A DNA stretch of 64,000 bases from Snodgrassella sp. CFCC 13594 (GTDB lineage Bacteria > Pseudomonadota > Gammaproteobacteria > Burkholderiales > Neisseriaceae): positions 1 through 64,000 of the forward strand of contig NZ_LQXR01000011.1 in the NCBI RefSeq assembly GCF_001590725.1. The letters are read 5' to 3'. Of this stretch, positions 60,967-64,000 are shown one piece after another (positions within the stretch are counted from its first letter, which is position 1; every line of letters begins with the position of its first letter). The notes under the pieces are model-generated. The model had not been told where the DNA came from, ran no database searches, and saw nothing but the letters and a program-made list of their open reading frames with translations. Made by a program: the position numbers and the translations under genes.

Positions 60967-62082
60967 GTGAAAGTAGGTTTTGTAGGCTGGCGCGGCATGG
61001 TGGGTTCGGTCTTGATGCAGCGCATGCAAGCAGAAAAAGACTTCCAACACATTCCTGAAGCATTTTTCTTTACCACCTCCGCTGCCGGTAAAGAAGCGCC
61101 TAATTTCGGGCAAGCTGCGAAAACCTTATTGGATGCCAATGACATCGATGCCTTAGCTGATATGGATGTCATCGTGACTTGCCAAGGAGGTGACTATACC
61201 AAAGCGGTTTATCAGCCGCTGCGTCATCGTGGTTGGACAGGCTATTGGATTGATGCTGCCTCCACTTTGCGCATGACTGAGCAATCGGTCATTGTATTGG
61301 ACCCAGTCAACCGTGATGTTATCGATACCGCTTTAGCCAATGGCACCAAAGATTTCATTGGTGGCAATTGTACCGTATCGCTCATGCTCATGGCGTTAGA
61401 TGGCCTGTTTGCCAATGATTTGGTGGAATGGACCACGAGCATGACTTACCAGGCAGCCTCCGGCGCCGGCGCCAAAAACATGCGCGAGCTGATTACAGCA
61501 ATGGGCGCCATTGAGAAACAAGTTGATGTTGAATTGGCTGATCCAGCCAGCGCCATTTTGGATATTGACCGTAAAGTATCGGATTTCCTGCGCAGTAACG
61601 ACTACCCAAAAGCGCAATTTGGCGCGCCATTGGCGGGTAGCCTGATTCCTTGGATCGATGCCGATTTGGGTAATGGTCAGTCAAAAGAAGAGTGGAAAGG
61701 CGGCGTGGAAACCAATAAAATTCTGGGCCGCAGCGACAACCCCATCGTGGTTGATGGTTTGTGCGTGCGTGTGGGCGCCATGCGTTGCCACAGCCAGGCT
61801 CTGACTTTAAAACTGAAGCAAGATTTGCCCGTGGCCGAAATTGAGCAATTATTGGCCAATGCCAACGATTGGGTCAAAGTGGTACCCAACGAAAAAGCCG
61901 CTTCGGTTGCCAACCTGACGCCCGCAGCCGTAACGGGCACCTTAACAGTGCCCGTTGGTCGCATTCGCAAAATGGGCATGGGTGGTGAATACATCAGTGC
62001 ATTCACTGTCGGTGATCAGTTGTTGTGGGGTGCAGCAGAACCAATTCGTCGTATTTTGCGTATTGTCCTCAAAACCCTGTAA
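60967..62082 (+). CDS. asd: Aspartate-semialdehyde dehydrogenase, 371 aa
   Basis: Makes aspartate semialdehyde, the branch point for lysine/diaminopimelate, threonine and methionine. [18 protein letters not shown] binds NADP. The catalytic Cys135 is in [10 protein letters not shown], the same number as in E. coli. [15 protein letters not shown] and the His region [12 protein letters not shown] are also present. The start is GTG, with AAGGAG 8 bases upstream. It is monocistronic. Confidence 0.96.
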   Translation: MKVGFVGWRGMVGSVLMQRMQAEKDFQHIPEAFFFTTSAAGKEAPNFGQAAKTLLDANDIDALADMDVIVTCQGGDYTKAVYQPLRHRGWTGYWIDAASTLRMTEQSVIVLDPVNRDVIDTALANGTKDFIGGNCTVSLMLMALDGLFANDLVEWTTSMTYQAASGAGAKNMRELITAMGAIEKQVDVELADPASAILDIDRKVSDFLRSNDYPKAQFGAPLAGSLIPWIDADLGNGQSKEEWKGGVETNKILGRSDNPIVVDGLCVRVGAMRCHSQALTLKLKQDLPVAEIEQLLANANDWVKVVPNEKAASVANLTPAAVTGTLTVPVGRIRKMGMGGEYISAFTVGDQLLWGAAEPIRRILRIVLKTL

Positions 62083-62237
62083 CGGCCCAGCCATTTTATT
62101 GACTATCCAAGCCCAGCGCATGCTGGGCTTGTTTGATTTTTCTGCACTAAATTTCCGTTGACATTTCACCCCGTTTCACCCAATCTGCTTTCAGCTTTTG
62201 ATGACGACACTTTAATCAACAAAATCATAAGGAAATC

Positions 62238-62618
62238 ATGATGCGCACCAAATATTTATTCGCGGTTTTGTGTGCTTTGCCCGTATTGGCTTGGGCTGAC
62301 AATTGTGACCGCACTCGTAACACTTTTGACGACATTTACTGCACCAATAAAATCTATGCCAATGCCGATGCGGAACTGAATCAAAATTACCAGCGATTGC
62401 AAAAAAAACTGAACGCCAATCAAAAAAACCTGCTGAAACGCTCTCAAATCCGTTGGATACGGCAACGCGACACACAATGCGATACCAGTGACGAAAGCAG
62501 CCAAAGCGTGAATGTGGACTGCCGCCTGCGCCAAACACAAGAACGCAACCACTGGTTACGTGAACGCCTGCGTGAGTGCCAGGCTGTGGGCTGCAAGACC
62601 AGTATGCTCGATCACTGA
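62238..62618 (+). CDS. LprI/DUF1311-family exported protein, 126 aa
   Basis: A signal peptide (MRTKYLFAVLCALPVLAWA) is followed by a Cys- and charge-rich domain: DNCDRTRNTFDDIYC, then DAELNQNYQRLQKKL and QIRWIRQRDTQCD, the pattern of the lysozyme-inhibitor LprI (DUF1311) family. The job is thus probably in the periplasm; lysozyme inhibition is known only for some members. AAGGA lies upstream; the second ATG (62241) has the better spacing. Confidence 0.8.
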   Translation: MMRTKYLFAVLCALPVLAWADNCDRTRNTFDDIYCTNKIYANADAELNQNYQRLQKKLNANQKNLLKRSQIRWIRQRDTQCDTSDESSQSVNVDCRLRQTQERNHWLRERLRECQAVGCKTSMLDH

Positions 62619-62631
62619 TGTCTACATTTTT

Positions 62632-62657
62632 AGGCTGCCGAATTTTTCAGGCAGCCC
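62632..62657 (+). terminator. Hairpin with DUS-like arm after the LprI-like gene
   Basis: AGGCTGCC / GGCAGCC with an 11-base loop including TTTTTCA. One arm is most of a DNA uptake sequence. The U-tract is weak. Confidence 0.55.
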
Positions 62658-62667
62658 TTATATATTG

Positions 62668-62723
62668 CACCCCATCTAAGGGGTGAACACAAAAGCCCCT
62701 TTTGCCAAGAGAAGGGGCTTTTT
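62668..62723 (+). terminator. Two adjacent hairpins at the prophage left end
   Basis: CACCCC / GGGGTG (62668-62685) is followed by AAAGCCCCTT / AAGGGGCTTT (62692-62721) with a following T run. The second is a strong terminator. It shields the phage genes from host transcription or ends the phage genome's own transcript in the circular form. Confidence 0.75.
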
Positions 62724-62936
62724 ATGTTTGTTCGTGAATATCCATGTTTTGTTTTGCGTGATGGCCAAGTTGGTGGTTTTTCTGCTGCTTATTTCTTAAC
62801 GCGTCACCCTATTAATTCTGTTCATTCTAATCAAATTATCGTTGCTAAGTCTTTAAATGGCGCTCGTCATGAACTTCGTGAGTTATCAAAACTGACTAAC
62901 TTTCCATTTTATGATGAATCAGTGGGGCAACGATGA
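62724..62936 (+). CDS. Small phage protein, 70 aa, unknown function
   Basis: The first phage gene, starting directly after the terminator. FVLRDGQVGGFSAAYFLTRHP is not a motif I can assign. No signal peptide or membrane helix. It overlaps the next gene by four bases (ATGA). Small ORFs at this place are common in filamentous phages. Confidence 0.6.
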   Translation: MFVREYPCFVLRDGQVGGFSAAYFLTRHPINSVHSNQIIVAKSLNGARHELRELSKLTNFPFYDESVGQR

Positions 62937-63154
62937 ATCTATTTCAGCCCCAATTCATTGAACGTATTGAAACTCAAGATCGTAAAGTTGTCGTTAGTCG
63001 TTTGGGTACCAGTATTCAAGCTGTTTTTTCAATCCGTGGTATTGATCACGAAACGCGTTTCTTCCGCCCTGAAGAGTCAAGTCAAAAAGACGCTGCTATT
63101 CGTTATTTCTTGCGCTATGGCAAGTGCTCAATTCACTTTGGGCGTAAAGCGTAA
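62933..63154 (+). CDS. Small phage protein, 73 aa, unknown function
   Basis: Basic, no membrane helix; KVVVSRLGTSIQAVFSIRG and FRYGKCSIHFGR-like sequence (FLRYGKCSIHFGRK). Its position just before rep, and its TAATG overlap with it, suggest a replication or regulation role, perhaps single-strand binding, but no motif proves this. Confidence 0.6.
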   Translation: MNLFQPQFIERIETQDRKVVVSRLGTSIQAVFSIRGIDHETRFFRPEESSQKDAAIRYFLRYGKCSIHFGRKA

Positions 63155-64000
63155 TGTCTATCAACTCGCTGAAACTTCAAAAATCAACAGCCGCGACAGG
63201 AAGCGCGGCGGAGCTTGCGACGACGCGCGATACTGGCGCGGCTGTTGATGCCCCCCCTAGGCTAACAGGGGGGGACGAAAATACACCCCTTAGCTCAAAG
63301 GGTACGGACGAAAAATTATTTTCGCTATTTGCTGCTGAAGAAATTAAGAAATATGAATATTTCAAAACCACGGTAACTGACGATAAGGGGCGTTTGATTG
63401 AAATTCCCTTGCGTCGTGGTTTATCTGATGCAGCACTCATTGACCAGTTAACGTTCACAATTCATGAAACCACATTGACAAAACATCTCGGTTATCCGCT
63501 GATATCCGATACTGACTTTATTTGTGCTTACAGTGAAATCTTGATGGCGATTTTCGGGTTCGGTGTCACCGAGCGTTTGCCGTTTAAGGGCAAGTTTTTC
63601 TATGACTCATGCTATCACTTAGGCCCGTCTGGTATTGAGTACGGAAAACTTCATTATGGTGGTCAACGTGACACAATTCTCATTGAGCTGAATGGCACGG
63701 GTTGTCAAGCTGCTAAAGAAGGTTGGGAATCTCGTCTTTATGCTTTTCTCAAACTTGCAATTCGTCCAAACATTACTCGCGTTGATGTTGCTCACGATTT
63801 TTTTAATGGTGAATACAGCCCTGAGCGCGCAATGGTCGATCATGATCATGGTTTATTTGACTGTAAGAATATGCGTCCAAAGTCTGAATGTGTGGGTGCT
63901 GCTTGGCGTGAAGAAGATTTCACGGGCAAAACTTTCTATGTCGGCCGTCGTGGTAATGCCAAATTCACCCGAATTTATGAAAAAGGGCGGGCATTTGGGG
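63154..64000 (+). CDS. Phage replication initiation protein, partial (3' end outside window)
   Basis: Open from the ATG at 63154 to the end of the window (282 codons). After a low-complexity N-terminus (residues 1-50), the central part (QLTFTIHETTL, FGVTERLPFKGKFFYDSCYHL, YGGQRDTILIELNGTGCQAA, ITRVDVAHDFFNG and FYVGRRGNAKFTRIYEKG) matches the replication initiation factor family (Rep_trans type) of filamentous phages and rolling-circle plasmids. It would nick the double-strand origin; the Tyr in RIYEKG is a plausible nucleophile. The start overlaps the upstream gene. Confidence 0.82.
   Translation, partial: MSINSLKLQKSTAATGSAAELATTRDTGAAVDAPPRLTGGDENTPLSSKGTDEKLFSLFAAEEIKKYEYFKTTVTDDKGRLIEIPLRRGLSDAALIDQLTFTIHETTLTKHLGYPLISDTDFICAYSEILMAIFGFGVTERLPFKGKFFYDSCYHLGPSGIEYGKLHYGGQRDTILIELNGTGCQAAKEGWESRLYAFLKLAIRPNITRVDVAHDFFNGEYSPERAMVDHDHGLFDCKNMRPKSECVGAAWREEDFTGKTFYVGRRGNAKFTRIYEKGRAFG
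63185..63274 (+). repeat. Two stem-loops inside the 5' end of the phage rep gene
   Basis: CAACAGCCGCGACAG (63185-63199) pairs with CTGGCGCGGCTGTTG (63233-63247), 14 of 15 positions, enclosing a further GC-rich stem. Then seven C (63251-63257) face seven G (63268-63274) across a 10-base loop. Both lie in the region coding the low-complexity N-terminus of Rep. Confidence 0.75.

Larger units (their letters stand above)
62660..64000 (+). mobile_element. Start of a filamentous-phage-type prophage (continues beyond window)
   Basis: From about 62660 the base and codon use change (frequent CGT, GCT and TCT codons in the Rep and small genes), uptake sequences stop, and three close-packed genes follow: two small ORFs and a replication initiation protein, each overlapping the next. 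This is the order at the front of filamentous (inovirus-type) phages of Neisseriaceae. The exact left end is not defined; it lies near the hairpins at 62668-62723. Confidence 0.7.

Noticed and set aside
1..64000. CRISPR arrays, rRNA operons and insertion sequences with DDE transposases
   Set aside because: I saw no regular spacer-repeat array, no rRNA sequence and no transposase gene.

Overview
This is a chromosomal segment of a betaproteobacterium of the family Neisseriaceae, probably outside the genus Neisseria. Protein similarity and gene order fit this: divergent rne/rluC, def-fmt-rsmB-DUF4390-ntrY-ntrX, and a fourteen-gene nuo operon. The 12-mer AGGCTGCCTGAA occurs many times between and inside genes. 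It is the DNA uptake sequence dialect called AG-simDUS in the literature (Simonsiella type). The genus cannot be fixed from the window.

Layout. 1-1400: end of an iron-dependent alcohol dehydrogenase and a small membrane protein. 1500-10750: accessory region. A decayed umuC is cut at its catalytic segment by an AT-rich mobile element of about 6.6 kb with two tyrosine recombinases and a large SF2 helicase, followed by a prophage remnant (small ORF, excisionase, broken integrase) abutting tRNA-Lys and tRNA-Asn. 11000-23100: rne, rluC, galU, a HAD phosphatase, an S49 peptidase, pyrD, cysE, rng and a LysM protein. 23268-29946: def, fmt, rsmB, DUF4390, ntrY, ntrX. 30100-41500: metF, an ABC ATPase, rsmA, an acetoin-reductase-like SDR, NlpD-like, DUF2147, fxsA, a membrane protein, lysS, phoR, phoB, proB. 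41753-56022: nuoA-N on the minus strand, with a Fur-box-like site upstream. 56387-62618: BenE-like transporter, rubredoxin, murJ, a methyltransferase, asd, an LprI-like protein. 62660-64000: start of a filamentous-type prophage with a replication initiation protein that runs off the window.

The most important general observation is that at least nine genes (helicase, second recombinase, metF, phoB, nuoM, nuoN twice, murJ, the methyltransferase, and also umuC and the integrase) are interrupted by one- or two-base indels, mostly in short homopolymers. Restoring the missing base gives the expected length each time for the core genes. This looks more like residual long-read assembly error than gene decay. 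The umuC N-terminal loss and a 5-bp duplication in the integrase do look like real decay.

The best candidate for something little described is the recombinase-helicase element. Its helicase, once the frameshift is repaired, is an intact protein of about 1083 residues with a large uncharacterised C-terminal half. The related motif CTATRGACAT lies at both ends of the element.
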